Assembly: GCA_017479705.1 (NCBI GenBank) | Contig: JAFVCA010000037.1 | Coordinates: forward strand, 1 to 64,000 | From: Bacteroidales bacterium | GTDB taxonomy: Bacteria; Bacteroidota; Bacteroidia; Bacteroidales; P3 | Direction of reading: 5' to 3' | DNA length: 64,000 nt | Shown: piece after piece, positions 34,101 through 41,751 of the stretch | Numbering within the stretch: the first letter of the stretch is position 1 | How the letters are laid out: the number at the start of each line of letters is the position of its first letter | Notes under the pieces: model-generated | Databases searched by the model: none | What the model saw: only the letters and a program-made list of their open reading frames with translations | What the model was told of the DNA's origin: nothing | Made by a program: the position numbers and the translations under genes

Positions 34101-34262
34101 GGGCACCTGGGTGACCACCTGCACGGTGGTGTCCGAGATGTCGGGGTAAGCATCGATGGAGAGGGCGTTCCAGGCTATCACGCCCGCAATGCCGAGCAGG
34201 AGGAAAATAACTATCGATATGGCTCTGTGGTCTATGGCCCAGCCTACTATTTTTTCAATCAT
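31128..34262 (-). CDS. Heavy-metal RND efflux pump, CzcA/CusA family
   Basis: 1,044 residues, 12 membrane helices and two periplasmic loops. The fourth helix has DFGILVDGAIVMMEN, with Asp, Asp (six on) and Glu (seven on), as in CzcA-type pumps for Zn, Co, Cd or Ni; CusA-type Cu/Ag pumps lack that first Asp arrangement. N-terminus VGWAIDHRAISIVIFLLL is typical. Expelled metal from periplasm or cytoplasm across the outer membrane with the adaptor and TolC partner encoded beside it. Class of metal inferred from that motif only. Confidence 0.94.
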   Translation of the reverse strand: MIEKIVGWAIDHRAISIVIFLLLGIAGVIAWNALSIDAYPDISDTTVQVVTQVPGLATEEIEQQISIPVERAVSGIPNLTTMRSKNSFGISTVILVFDDGVDDYWARQRVTERLVGIDLPYGAVPELNPLTAPTGEIFRYIVESPDGSHDLRSLTDIHKWTIIPYLRQISGVADVSNYGGITTQYQIELSPERLMEYGISLSDITEKIEQNNLNAGGSILSEGSLSYVVRGIGLISDLEGLGNIVVKTVDGTPVYLKELGELKYGTLERKGVLGYSDDTRDYDDAVEGIVQMLRGENPSDVLDRIHTSIDELNNEILPEGVEIHPFLDRTSLVGETLKTVSHTLLIGMLLVIVVLMIFLGNFRGSLVVAVTIPIALLVAFVLMKLTGIPANLLSLGAIDFGILVDGAIVMMENILKKRERHPELELSTDDVKQRAREVARSIFFSTIIIITAYLPLFAFEHVERKLFTPMAYTVGYALIGALLTALLLTPGLSYMAYRKPRKLYHNKWLEKLNNSYNRHIAAILEKKRAVLATLVVILCGSIALSFTVGKDFLPPLDEGSIWVQVQLPSGLSIEQSKKMSDDLRHVLSSFDETSYVMTQLGRDDEGAECFSLSHVEAGIGLKPYNTWKSGRTKAELVEAMAAAIEQMPGYSAGFSQPIIDMVMDQIAGTHSDLALKIYSDDIDESRRVAEQVAHVVAGIKGATDVAVDQEPPTPQLQISVNRESIAQYGLNVSDVAELIELAIGGRAISQIYVGSKVYDITCRYAEQYRNTPEGIGNLLLTTADGAKVPLSAVADIKMDLGASTIMREMARRYTLVRINLRGADLTTFVAEADKQIAKNIQFDHDKTTLHWAGQFENRNRAFNRLGLVVPLALMVMFILLIFAFGKVRQAGLLMVVVPLALFGGMAALNIRGMTLNVSSAVGFIALIGVAIQNGIIMISHINHLRERGTGLRRAVIEGASHRMRPVLLTASVAVLGLFPASISTGIGSDVQRPLATVIVYGLIFATIVTLFILPSLYYMMELRAEQRSADKNPSQPNDNIPAKS

Positions 34263-34317
34263 AAGGTTCTAATTGAGGTTTAATGTATGGGTTGGCAGGA
34301 TGCACCATCGGTTGTGA

Positions 34318-35457
34318 TTAGTGCTTGTCGATGAGGTAGAAGGCCCCTTCGGAGATGATGACGTCCCCGACGTTCAGCCCTTTGATGACGCGCAGCCGTT
34401 GCTCGTCAATAGACTGCACCTCGACGCGGGTGCGCACAAAGGAGTTTTCCGCCACGCGGCGCAGCACGTAGCGCCCCTTGTCGCTCTGCAGGACGGCCTG
34501 TTTGGGCAGGACGATGCTGTTGCGGCTGTGTATCTGCATGCGCACTTGGGCATACATGTTGGGCAGCATCAAGTGGCGCGGGTTGTTGCACTCTATGATG
34601 GTCTCCACGGTACGTGTGTCGGGGTCGAGGATGCCGCCCACGTATGCCACGTGGCCGGTCACCACGCTGTCCGGCCGGGCCACCAAGTTGACGGACACTC
34701 CCTCAATGCCGTTGATGAAGGGGGCGTCCATCTCGCTCACGTTGGCTTTGACCCACACTTTGTCGAGGTCGGCAACAACAACCTTTGTGGCAGCGTCCTC
34801 CTTGATGTACTCGCCGATGACGAGGTCGTTTTTAAGCACCTGTCCCGATATGGGCGAACGGACTATCATCGGTTGTCCGACTTCAGCATGCTTTATGTCT
34901 ATCTGGTATTCCTTGGCCACGGCCACGGCGTGGCGGTACTCCTCTACGGCTAACGAGTAGGCGGTCTTGGCTTCGTCCAGCTCCTTGACCGATGCCACCT
35001 TGTTGTCGTGCAGGTCCTGCGTGCGGTCCAGTCCGCGTTTGGCCATGTCCAGCTCCGACTTGGTCTGTATCAGCCGTTTCACCACCTCGGAATAATCGGA
35101 TGAGGAGATTTCGAACAGCGGTGTTCCGGCCTTGACGGTCTGCCCAATGCGCACCAGCGAGCGCACCACGCGCCCGGCAAACGGGGCCGCCACCTCGGCG
35201 TAGGCGGAGGGAATGGCGCGCACCACACCCGTGGTGGAGAGTGTGGCAGAATAGGAGGATTCGTCAACGGTGTCGCACACTAAGCGGGGGGCAATGGTGG
35301 AGGTGGGTGGAACCACCAGCGTGTCGCCCTGTACGGTAATCTGGCTGTCGGACACGCCGTCGGCATTGTCGGCAGAGCCGTGGCAACCGGCCAGCAGCCC
35401 TGCACACATCAGGAGATAAAGGTATTTCTTCATATTCAGAAATGATGATTTGTTCAT
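34318..35457 (-). CDS. RND periplasmic adaptor lipoprotein (CzcB/CusB type)
   Basis: 379 residues; start could also be the ninth codon (MKKYLYLL). Lipobox LLAGCHG. The hairpin helix (LDMAKRGLDRTQDLHDNKVASVKEL) is flanked by lipoyl half-motifs (VRSLVRIGQTVKAGTPLFEI and PMIVRSPISGQVLKND), then beta-barrel and membrane-proximal domains. First gene of the operon; links pump and TolC. Upstream lies a perfect palindrome that may be its operator. Confidence 0.93.
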   Translation of the reverse strand: MNKSSFLNMKKYLYLLMCAGLLAGCHGSADNADGVSDSQITVQGDTLVVPPTSTIAPRLVCDTVDESSYSATLSTTGVVRAIPSAYAEVAAPFAGRVVRSLVRIGQTVKAGTPLFEISSSDYSEVVKRLIQTKSELDMAKRGLDRTQDLHDNKVASVKELDEAKTAYSLAVEEYRHAVAVAKEYQIDIKHAEVGQPMIVRSPISGQVLKNDLVIGEYIKEDAATKVVVADLDKVWVKANVSEMDAPFINGIEGVSVNLVARPDSVVTGHVAYVGGILDPDTRTVETIIECNNPRHLMLPNMYAQVRMQIHSRNSIVLPKQAVLQSDKGRYVLRRVAENSFVRTRVEVQSIDEQRLRVIKGLNVGDVIISEGAFYLIDKH

Positions 35458-35522
35458 TTTTGTTCTTCTGTATCAGTTCGTTCTGTATGTATATGCATTT
35501 TTTCTTATGCACATTGCGACTG

Positions 35523-35530
35523 CAAAGATA
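35523..35530 (-). promoter_or_regulatory. -7 element of the efflux operon
   Basis: TATCTTTG on the minus strand, 65 bases before the adaptor start. No -33 TTTG; a regulator may be needed. Confidence 0.6.
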
Positions 35531-35567
35531 CTATTATTTCTTGAATTATGAGAAAAAATTATTGATA

Positions 35568-35587
35568 AACGATAAATTTTTATCGTT
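35568..35587. promoter_or_regulatory. Palindrome upstream of the efflux promoter
   Basis: AACGATAAA-TT-TTTATCGTT, two perfect 9-base arms, about 40-60 bases upstream of the -7. Position and symmetry suit the binding site of a dimeric (metal-responsive) regulator. The rest of the gap up to the tRNA (35588-35813) shows nothing else. Confidence 0.5.
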
Positions 35588-35813
35588 CATGGCATACTGT
35601 TGGGCTCCTTTTGGCTCGTACAGGCTCCGCTCCTTCCTGCATTTTTGGCTCTCGTTCCGAGGAGCTGTTGCCCAATGGGAATGGGGTAAATGAACGGTAT
35701 ATGTTGGGGAAGTAGCCCCGAAAGAGCGGAGGAAGGGCGAAGGCGGATTTCGGTTGCAGGGTGCATAGGAACAGCAGTTGCGGAACGCGCCTATGGCGGC
35801 GGGGATAAAAGAA

Positions 35814-35839
35814 AAGGACAACCCGTTTGAGTTGTCCTT
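35814..35839 (-). terminator. Terminator of tRNA-fMet
   Basis: AAGGACAAC (35814-35822), loop CCGTTTGA, GTTGTCCTT (35831-35839); minus strand continues TTTTCTTTTATC. Four bases after the tRNA 3' end. Confidence 0.9.
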
Positions 35840-35842
35840 CTT

Positions 35843-35917
<75 letters not shown>

Positions 35918-35946
35918 CTCTGTTATTTCTGTCTTGAAATCGTTTG

Positions 35947-35977
35947 CAAAAGTACTACTTTTTTGCGACATGGCAAA
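35947..35977 (-). promoter_or_regulatory. Promoter of tRNA-fMet
   Basis: Minus strand TACTTTTG (plus 35947-35954) and TTTG (plus 35974-35977), spacer 19. Confidence 0.85.
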
Positions 35978-36060
35978 ATGCTGTCGGCGGTTTGGCATGA
36001 AATTAACAAATCGTGTTTTAGAAATCAGGTTGTTATGAATTGACTTTAACATAGGGCAAA

Positions 36061-36099
36061 AGCATCCCCCACGGGCAAAAAGGGCTCGTGGGGGATGCT
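36061..36099 (-). terminator. Terminator of dsbD
   Basis: AGCATCCCCCACG pairs with CGTGGGGGATGCT; on the minus strand the stem is followed by TTTTGCCC. It lies 34 bases after the dsbD stop. Confidence 0.9.
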
Positions 36100-36132
36100 G
36101 AATTGTAAAAATTGGGCTGCTTCGATGCAGCG

Positions 36133-38193
36133 TTATTTCATGTTTGAAAGACCTTCGTTGAGGAAGGCGATGAATTTCTGCACGTCGCGGTCGTATTTGT
36201 AGTTTTCCTTGGTCAGCACTTGGCCGTCGGCGTTGATGATGACGTAGTAAGGTTGGGCGTTCATGTTGTACATGCTCTTTTCGTAGTAGAGGTTGCGGCG
36301 GCCGAGGGTTTTCAGGACACGGCCGTTGTTGTCGGTTACCCATTCGGATTCGGGCAGGTCGATGGTGTTCTCGTCCACGTAAAGGCCGCACATGACGTAT
36401 TTGGTGGTGAGGATTTCTTTTACCTCTTCGTCAGTCCAGACGTAGTGTTCCATTTCGCGGCAGTTGGCGCAGGTCTTGCCGGTGAAGTCGATGAAGATGG
36501 GTTTGTTGACCTTTTTGGCGTAGGTTTTGGCCTCTTCGAGGTCGAAGAAACCGTTGAAGCCGGTGGGCATGTGCAGTTTGTCGGCATACTTGCGGGGGCC
36601 GAGGTCGTCGGGTGTGGCGCCGGGCTGGACGGCGATGGTGGAGGCGTGTTCCTCGACGGTGCGCTCAATGTTGAAGTCCTGCGTGTGCATGGGGGGCAGG
36701 AAGCCGGAGATGGCTTTGAGCGGAGCGCCCCACAGACCCGGAATCATGTAGACGACGAAGGCAAGGTCGATGATGGCCAAGAAGAGGCGGACGACACCGA
36801 TGTGCGGCAGGTCTTCGTCGCCTTTGAATTTGAGCTTGCCGAGCAGGTAGAGGCCCATGAGGCCGAAGATGACAATCCAGAGGGCGAGATAGGTTTCGCG
36901 GTCCAGCAGATGCCAGTTGCAATAGAGGTCGGCCATGGAGAGGAATTTGAGGCCGAAGGCCAGCTCCAAGAAGGCGAAGACGACTTTGACGGTGTTGAGC
37001 CACCCGCCGGACTTCATGTTTTTCAGCACGGAGGGGAACATGGCCAGCAGTGTGAAGGGAGCGGCAAACCCGATGCCAAAGCCCAACATGGTGATGAGGG
37101 AGACCCAACGGTCGGTGGTGCTGGTGGAGAGGCTGACGAGTGCTGCGCCCAGAATGGGGCCCGTGCAGCTGAAGGAGACGAGCACGGTGGTCAGGGCGAT
37201 GAAGAAGGGGGCCAGCAGACCGCCTTTGTCGGCTTGCTCGTCGGACTTGTTAATCCATTTTTCGGGCATCTTGATCTCGAACAGACCGAAGAAACTGAGG
37301 GAGAAGATGAGGAAGATGACAAAGAAGATGAGGTTGGGAACCCAGTGGGTGCCGATGAAGTAGAGGGCTTCGGGGCCGAAAATGAGCGTCAGGATGGCAC
37401 CCAGCACGGCGAAGAGGAAGACGATGGAGAGGCCGAAGAACCATGCCTGACGGCGGGAGGCGCGCTTGTTGTCGGTGCTGTTCATGAAGAAGTTCACGGT
37501 CATCGGTATCATGGGGAAGACACAGGGAGTAAACATGGTGAGGAGGCCACCCAGCAACGCCAGCAGGAAGACCACGATGAGGGACTGGTGCTTCTCTTCG
37601 GGCTGGGCGCTGTCGGTGTCGGCCGGGGCTTGGGGGGCAGCGGCAAGGGTGTCCTCGCTGGCCTGGGCTGACGCGACAGCGGTGTCAGCGGCGGGCTCTT
37701 GCTCTTCGGCAATGTTGCCCTGCGCGGGCAGTTGTGCTTTGGCTCCCTTCACGGAGAAGGTGAAGTCGCGGTCGTCGGGGGCAATGCAGGAGCCATTGTT
37801 GCAAAGCTGGTAGCTGTAGGTTCCCTTCACCTTGAAGTCCTTCTCGGACTTGCGGAGAATCTTTTGGCGGAAGACCACGCGGCCTTCGAACGAGCGGACT
37901 GTGCAGTTGAAGTCTTTGTCGAACTCCTCGTGGGGTTTGGGTTCGCTGACGCCGCCGATGCGCTTGTAGTCGGCCGAGGGGGTGAACTCAAAAGCAATGG
38001 GGAAGGGGCCGTTGGGGTCGGTGTGCTGGGAATAGAGGTGCCAGCCTTGGTCCAACTGGGCGGTGAAGACCAGCTCCGACTCGGTTTCGTTGAGGTCTTT
38101 GACGGAGAATGACCATTTGACGGGGTCTTGAATCTGGGCCGTGGCCATGAGGGCGAGGCTCAGCACAAGCATGAAGGATAAGATTTTTTTCAT
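36133..38193 (-). CDS. dsbD: Thiol:disulfide interchange protein DsbD
   Basis: 686 residues. Signal peptide, N-terminal DsbD-alpha-like domain (QLDQGWHLYSQH, with the Cys pair around YQLCNNGSC), Glu/Ala-rich linker (about 160-205), eight membrane helices at about 205-490 with Cys in MFTPCVFPMIPM and FSCTGPILG, and a C-terminal thioredoxin-like domain with CANC at about 573-576. Moves electrons from cytoplasmic thioredoxin to periplasmic partners. Terminal Trx motif CANC differs from E. coli CVAC. Next gene upstream is the propeller protein. Confidence 0.93.
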   Translation of the reverse strand: MKKILSFMLVLSLALMATAQIQDPVKWSFSVKDLNETESELVFTAQLDQGWHLYSQHTDPNGPFPIAFEFTPSADYKRIGGVSEPKPHEEFDKDFNCTVRSFEGRVVFRQKILRKSEKDFKVKGTYSYQLCNNGSCIAPDDRDFTFSVKGAKAQLPAQGNIAEEQEPAADTAVASAQASEDTLAAAPQAPADTDSAQPEEKHQSLIVVFLLALLGGLLTMFTPCVFPMIPMTVNFFMNSTDNKRASRRQAWFFGLSIVFLFAVLGAILTLIFGPEALYFIGTHWVPNLIFFVIFLIFSLSFFGLFEIKMPEKWINKSDEQADKGGLLAPFFIALTTVLVSFSCTGPILGAALVSLSTSTTDRWVSLITMLGFGIGFAAPFTLLAMFPSVLKNMKSGGWLNTVKVVFAFLELAFGLKFLSMADLYCNWHLLDRETYLALWIVIFGLMGLYLLGKLKFKGDEDLPHIGVVRLFLAIIDLAFVVYMIPGLWGAPLKAISGFLPPMHTQDFNIERTVEEHASTIAVQPGATPDDLGPRKYADKLHMPTGFNGFFDLEEAKTYAKKVNKPIFIDFTGKTCANCREMEHYVWTDEEVKEILTTKYVMCGLYVDENTIDLPESEWVTDNNGRVLKTLGRRNLYYEKSMYNMNAQPYYVIINADGQVLTKENYKYDRDVQKFIAFLNEGLSNMK

Positions 38194-38227
38194 GATAAAT
38201 GGGGATTCGTTATTGCTGTGTTTATGT

Positions 38228-39535
38228 TTATTTCAGGGTGAACTTGGCGGTGCGGGTGCCGTTCTTGCTTTTCACCTTCACGGTGTAGGTGCCTTTCTTC
38301 ATCTTGGAGATATTGATGTGGCTGCCGTTGATGTAGCGGGGCACCGAGCGGACTTTCTCGCCTTTGGCGTTGAGGAAGGTGACCTGTGCCTCCGGGGCGT
38401 TCATGGTGATGGTGAGGTAGCCTTCTTCAAGGTTAGGTGTCAGCTTGATGCGGTCTTCGGCTTCGGGGGCCTCGGCCTTGGGTTTGTCGGCTTTGCTGCC
38501 TTTGCCGGGCGTTGGCTCGGAGGCTGCGGCAAGGTCGTCGGGTCTGGGAGTCTCGTTGTTCTCGGCCAGCGCGGGTTGTGCCATGGTGTAGTCCGAAAGG
38601 CAGTAGAGACCCTTCTCGTCGGTGCCGAACCAGATGTTGCCACTGCGGTCAATGGCTATGTTCTGGTACATGCAACGGGGCAGCTTGTCGCCGCCGCGGA
38701 AGGTGTCCCAGCGTTCATTGCAGTCGAATACGGCCACGCCGCCGTCGGTGGCCATCCAGAGGTGTCCTTCCTTGTCGAAAGCCAGGTCGTTGACTTGATT
38801 GCCGGGGATGGGGCTGTTGTCGGTGTGGTAGATCTTCCAATTCTCACCGTCAAAGCGGCAAAGGCCTTCGAGGGTGCCTATCCACTTCACGTTCTGTTTG
38901 TCGATGGCTATGGAAAGCACTATGTTGTGGGCAATCTTCGAGTTCTTGGTGGTGTAGGAGGTCCAGCGGTTGCCGTCGAAGACGCAGAGACCGTCGTTGG
39001 TCCCAATCCATTTGCGGTCGCGATTGTCTACCACCACACAGAGGATGAAGTCGCTCAGAAGTTCGCTGTCGTTGGCTGTGTACTTGTTCCAGTTTACGCC
39101 GTCGTAGGATACAAAGCCGCTCAGGGTTACTCCAATCCATTTTGTGCCCGCATGGTCGACGGCGATGTCGCGGATGTACTTCATGTTAAGGCGGCGGGTC
39201 TCCTCGTTGTGCTCATACCAGCGGTTGCCGTTGAATTCGATGACGCCATAGTCGTCGGTGCCAATCCAGAGGGTGTTGCCCTCGGAGAGGAGGCAGTTGA
39301 CAAACTGGTTCTTGAGCTTTTCGTTGAAGTCGGAATAGTCCGTCCAGCTCCCGTTGCGGAAGCTGTTGAGACCTTGCGTGGTGCCAACCCACAGGTTGCC
39401 CCGGTTGTCGACGTTGACGGCAAGGATGTTGTTGCCCGTCAGGTCCGAGTTCTTGGTGGTGTAGTTGGTCCATTTCTGGGCCATGGCTGCGGAGGCGAGC
39501 AGTAGCGTGATGGCTATAGTGAGAGTCTGTTTCAT
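38228..39535 (-). CDS. Secreted beta-propeller (two-component-regulator-type) protein
   Basis: 435 residues. Signal peptide, then at least six repeats of the Reg_prop type (ITGLNS-like: VDNRGNLWVGTTQGLNSF, EGNTLWIGTDDYGVIEF, NRDRKWIGTNDGLCVF, KQNVKWIGTLEGLCRF), as in hybrid two-component sensors, but with no membrane or kinase part. The linker is Lys/Pro/Glu-rich (about 335-360), then a beta-sandwich ending ARFTLK-like KFTLK. Secreted, possibly by type IX secretion. Ligand unknown. Confidence 0.75.
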   Translation of the reverse strand: MKQTLTIAITLLLASAAMAQKWTNYTTKNSDLTGNNILAVNVDNRGNLWVGTTQGLNSFRNGSWTDYSDFNEKLKNQFVNCLLSEGNTLWIGTDDYGVIEFNGNRWYEHNEETRRLNMKYIRDIAVDHAGTKWIGVTLSGFVSYDGVNWNKYTANDSELLSDFILCVVVDNRDRKWIGTNDGLCVFDGNRWTSYTTKNSKIAHNIVLSIAIDKQNVKWIGTLEGLCRFDGENWKIYHTDNSPIPGNQVNDLAFDKEGHLWMATDGGVAVFDCNERWDTFRGGDKLPRCMYQNIAIDRSGNIWFGTDEKGLYCLSDYTMAQPALAENNETPRPDDLAAASEPTPGKGSKADKPKAEAPEAEDRIKLTPNLEEGYLTITMNAPEAQVTFLNAKGEKVRSVPRYINGSHINISKMKKGTYTVKVKSKNGTRTAKFTLK

Positions 39536-39583
39536 TCAGATGGTAGCATTAGTTTAATTGTGACAGCGAACGCCGTGCGGTGT

Positions 39584-40852
39584 TCAGGTTTTGTGTTTCT
39601 CCTTCTTGGCGGCGGGAAAGAGGATGTTGTTAAGGATGAGACGGTATCCCGGCGAGTTGGGGTAGAGGGAGAGGTCTGTGGGCGGGTCGCCAACATAGTG
39701 GCGGTAGTCCTCCGGGTCGTGGCCGCCGAGGAATGTCCAGGTCCCCTTGCCATACTCGCCATGCAGGTAGCGCACCTCGTTCAGGGCTTTGTTCTCGCCC
39801 AGGATGAGGGCGGAGGACTTGACGCACTCGCGGCGGAAGGCTGTGGTCTGCCCCATGAATCCGTGGATGATGCGCGTATGGTTTTGGGTGAGCATGGTGG
39901 GCACCCAATCCCATTTGGCGGAGAAGTCGAAGAGCGTGAAGAAATCATTCTTCTCGTTCACTGCACGCAGACGCGAGCGGTCGTCGATGTCGATGGTGGA
40001 AATCTCATATTCGTAGGGGTTGGTGCTCAGGCGGAAGTCCTTGAAGGCAAAGGTTTTACTGAAGTCCAACTGCTGCTGGGCATCGGGCTGCATGGGGTCG
40101 CCGTCAAACATTACGTCGCAGATGTCCACGTTCTCCGCCGCAAGAGCCACGTCGTAGCTGTCCGGAGCCGAGCACATGGCAAAGAGGAACCCTCCGCCCA
40201 TCACAAAATCGCGTATCTTGTGAGCCACAGCCAGTTTCAGCTGGCTCACCTTCTGGAACCCTAAGCGGGTCGCCGTGGCCTCCTGAGTGCGCACGTCCTC
40301 GATGTACCATTGCTGGTTGCGGTAGTTCCCCCAGAACTTTCCGTACTGCCCCGTGAAGTCCTCGTGGTGCAGGTGAAGCCAGTCGTAGGAGGGCAGTACC
40401 CCGGCAATCACCTCGTCGTCGTACACCACGTCGTAGGGGATTTCGGCGTAGGTGAGCACCAGCGTCACGGCATCGTCCCAGGGCAGTTTGTTCTTTGGCG
40501 AATAGACGGCGATGCGGGGAGCTTTCTGCAACTTCACAGCATCCATGTTGACCGACGGGTCGGCAATCTCGGCCAGGATGGCGCTGGACTGGCCGTCGGC
40601 AATCACCTCGGCGCTTACGCCCCGCAGACGGCACTCCTTTTCCAGCAGGTCGGCATACTTCATCATGAAACTGCCGCCGCGGTAGTTGAGCAGCCACGTC
40701 ACCTCCACCTCGCGTTGCAGGGCGTAGTAGGCCACGCCGTAAGCCTTGAGGTGGTTCTTCTGCACCTCATCCATGGGGATGAGCAGGTAGCTTGCCCGTG
40801 CCTGTCCGAGGCCGAGCAGCAGAAACAGCGATACTATGATACATTTTCTCAT
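39584..40852 (-). CDS. Secreted conserved Bacteroidales protein, unknown function
   Basis: 422 residues, signal peptide (VSLFLLLGLGQARAS) followed by YLLIPMDEVQKNHLKAYG and an alpha/beta fold with RGGSFMMKYADLLEKEC and MGGGFLFAMCSAPDSYD. Close relatives are often named asparagine synthetase B, but I see no glutaminase Cys1 or ATP-PPase motif, so that name is unsupported here. A glutamine-amidotransferase-like fold (GGGFLFAMC as nucleophile elbow) is possible. Role unknown. Confidence 0.65.
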   Translation of the reverse strand: MRKCIIVSLFLLLGLGQARASYLLIPMDEVQKNHLKAYGVAYYALQREVEVTWLLNYRGGSFMMKYADLLEKECRLRGVSAEVIADGQSSAILAEIADPSVNMDAVKLQKAPRIAVYSPKNKLPWDDAVTLVLTYAEIPYDVVYDDEVIAGVLPSYDWLHLHHEDFTGQYGKFWGNYRNQQWYIEDVRTQEATATRLGFQKVSQLKLAVAHKIRDFVMGGGFLFAMCSAPDSYDVALAAENVDICDVMFDGDPMQPDAQQQLDFSKTFAFKDFRLSTNPYEYEISTIDIDDRSRLRAVNEKNDFFTLFDFSAKWDWVPTMLTQNHTRIIHGFMGQTTAFRRECVKSSALILGENKALNEVRYLHGEYGKGTWTFLGGHDPEDYRHYVGDPPTDLSLYPNSPGYRLILNNILFPAAKKEKHKT

Positions 40853-40972
40853 GCAAACCTCTATAACGCGACACTCCGTTTATTATTGTGTCCCACCCGC
40901 CCCACGCCCCCATTTTTTTTGCTGCTGGAATCGTCTCGTCACTGGACAGGTTGCAAGCAGACTTCTGCTGAG

Positions 40973-41006
40973 AAAAAACGAAGGCGCAGCCGGGGCTGTG
41001 CCTTCG
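40973..41006 (-). terminator. Terminator of tRNA-Leu
   Basis: CGAAGGCGCAG and CTGTGCCTTCG pair with one wobble around CCGGGG; on the minus strand the stem is followed by TTTTTTC. Confidence 0.9.
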
Positions 41007-41015
41007 TGGGGTTTG

Positions 41016-41100
41016 TGGTGCGGATAGGGGGACTCGAACCCCCACTCCGTGAAGAACCAGATCCTAAGTCTGGCGCGGCTACCAATTACGCCATATCCGC
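41016..41100 (-). tRNA. tRNA-Leu (TAG)
   Basis: Minus strand: GCGGATA acceptor pairing TATCCGC, anticodon loop CTTAGGA in stem CCAGA/TCTGG giving anticodon TAG, long variable arm (class II), T loop TTCGAGT, encoded CCA. A -7 element TATCTTTG sits at plus 41149-41156. Confidence 0.93.
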
Positions 41101-41676
41101 ATGGTTCTCAGTGTTGTTGCCAGGGGTGGGCTCCAGCGTATGAGATTGCAAAGATACACTTTTTTTCTCATACTTTGATTTTTTTTGTTTGCTCTTGTCG
41201 GCATTGGCTCCAAAGGGCTTGATTCTGATGGTGTGAGGTGCTGGTGCGGGTAGGTGGCGTGTGAAGAGGTCGGCGACGAGGTCCTTGTCCGCCGGGAGCC
41301 ACTGGACGCTTTGCAGTGTGTCCGCTGTGAGCCAGTGCGCGGCGAGGTGTTCTTTGAGGGTGAAGGTGTCGTGGAGGAGGTGGCAGAGGTAGCAGTGCAT
41401 GGTGAGGTGGAAGTCGGGGTAGTCATAGTCGAAGGTGGTGAGGTAGCGGTCGGTGACGATGTCGGTGTCCAGTTCTTCCTTCAGTTCGCGGGCGAGGGCT
41501 TGCTGGTGTGTCTCGCCGGGTTTGACTTTCCCGCCGGGGAATTCCCACCAGCCTGTCCATGGGCCGTAGCCCCGTTGGGTGGCGAGGACGGCGCCGTTGC
41601 GGTGCAACACGGCGGCGACTACTTCAATCTGTTTGAGGGGTTGTGATGGTGGTGTGGGTGCGGAGGTTTGTGGCAT
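41086..41676 (-). CDS. NUDIX hydrolase (MutT type) whose frame runs into tRNA-Leu
   Basis: 196 residues from MPQTS. Nudix box GGKVKPGETHQQALARELKEELDTDI complete; IEVVAAVLHRNGAVLATQR is the usual opening. Likely hydrolyses oxidised nucleoside triphosphates. The fold should end near LFTRHLPA; about 48 extra residues (Lys- and Ser-rich, ending in ENHADMA) follow before a stop that lies inside the tRNA-Leu gene, across the tRNA's promoter. Either the tail is natural but odd or the true stop was lost. The earlier ATG at 41745 is less likely. Confidence 0.8.
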   Translation of the reverse strand: MPQTSAPTPPSQPLKQIEVVAAVLHRNGAVLATQRGYGPWTGWWEFPGGKVKPGETHQQALARELKEELDTDIVTDRYLTTFDYDYPDFHLTMHCYLCHLLHDTFTLKEHLAAHWLTADTLQSVQWLPADKDLVADLFTRHLPAPAPHTIRIKPFGANADKSKQKKSKYEKKSVSLQSHTLEPTPGNNTENHADMA

Positions 41677-41751
41677 GGGTGTTGTGGTTGAAAAAATGCT
41701 CTGCCACAGGGTGACAGAGCACAAAAACAAAAAATTATGAAACAAATAGAT

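Noticed and set aside
39584..40852. Asparagine synthetase B
   Set aside because: The name is used for relatives, but the protein has a signal peptide and neither glutaminase nor synthetase motifs.
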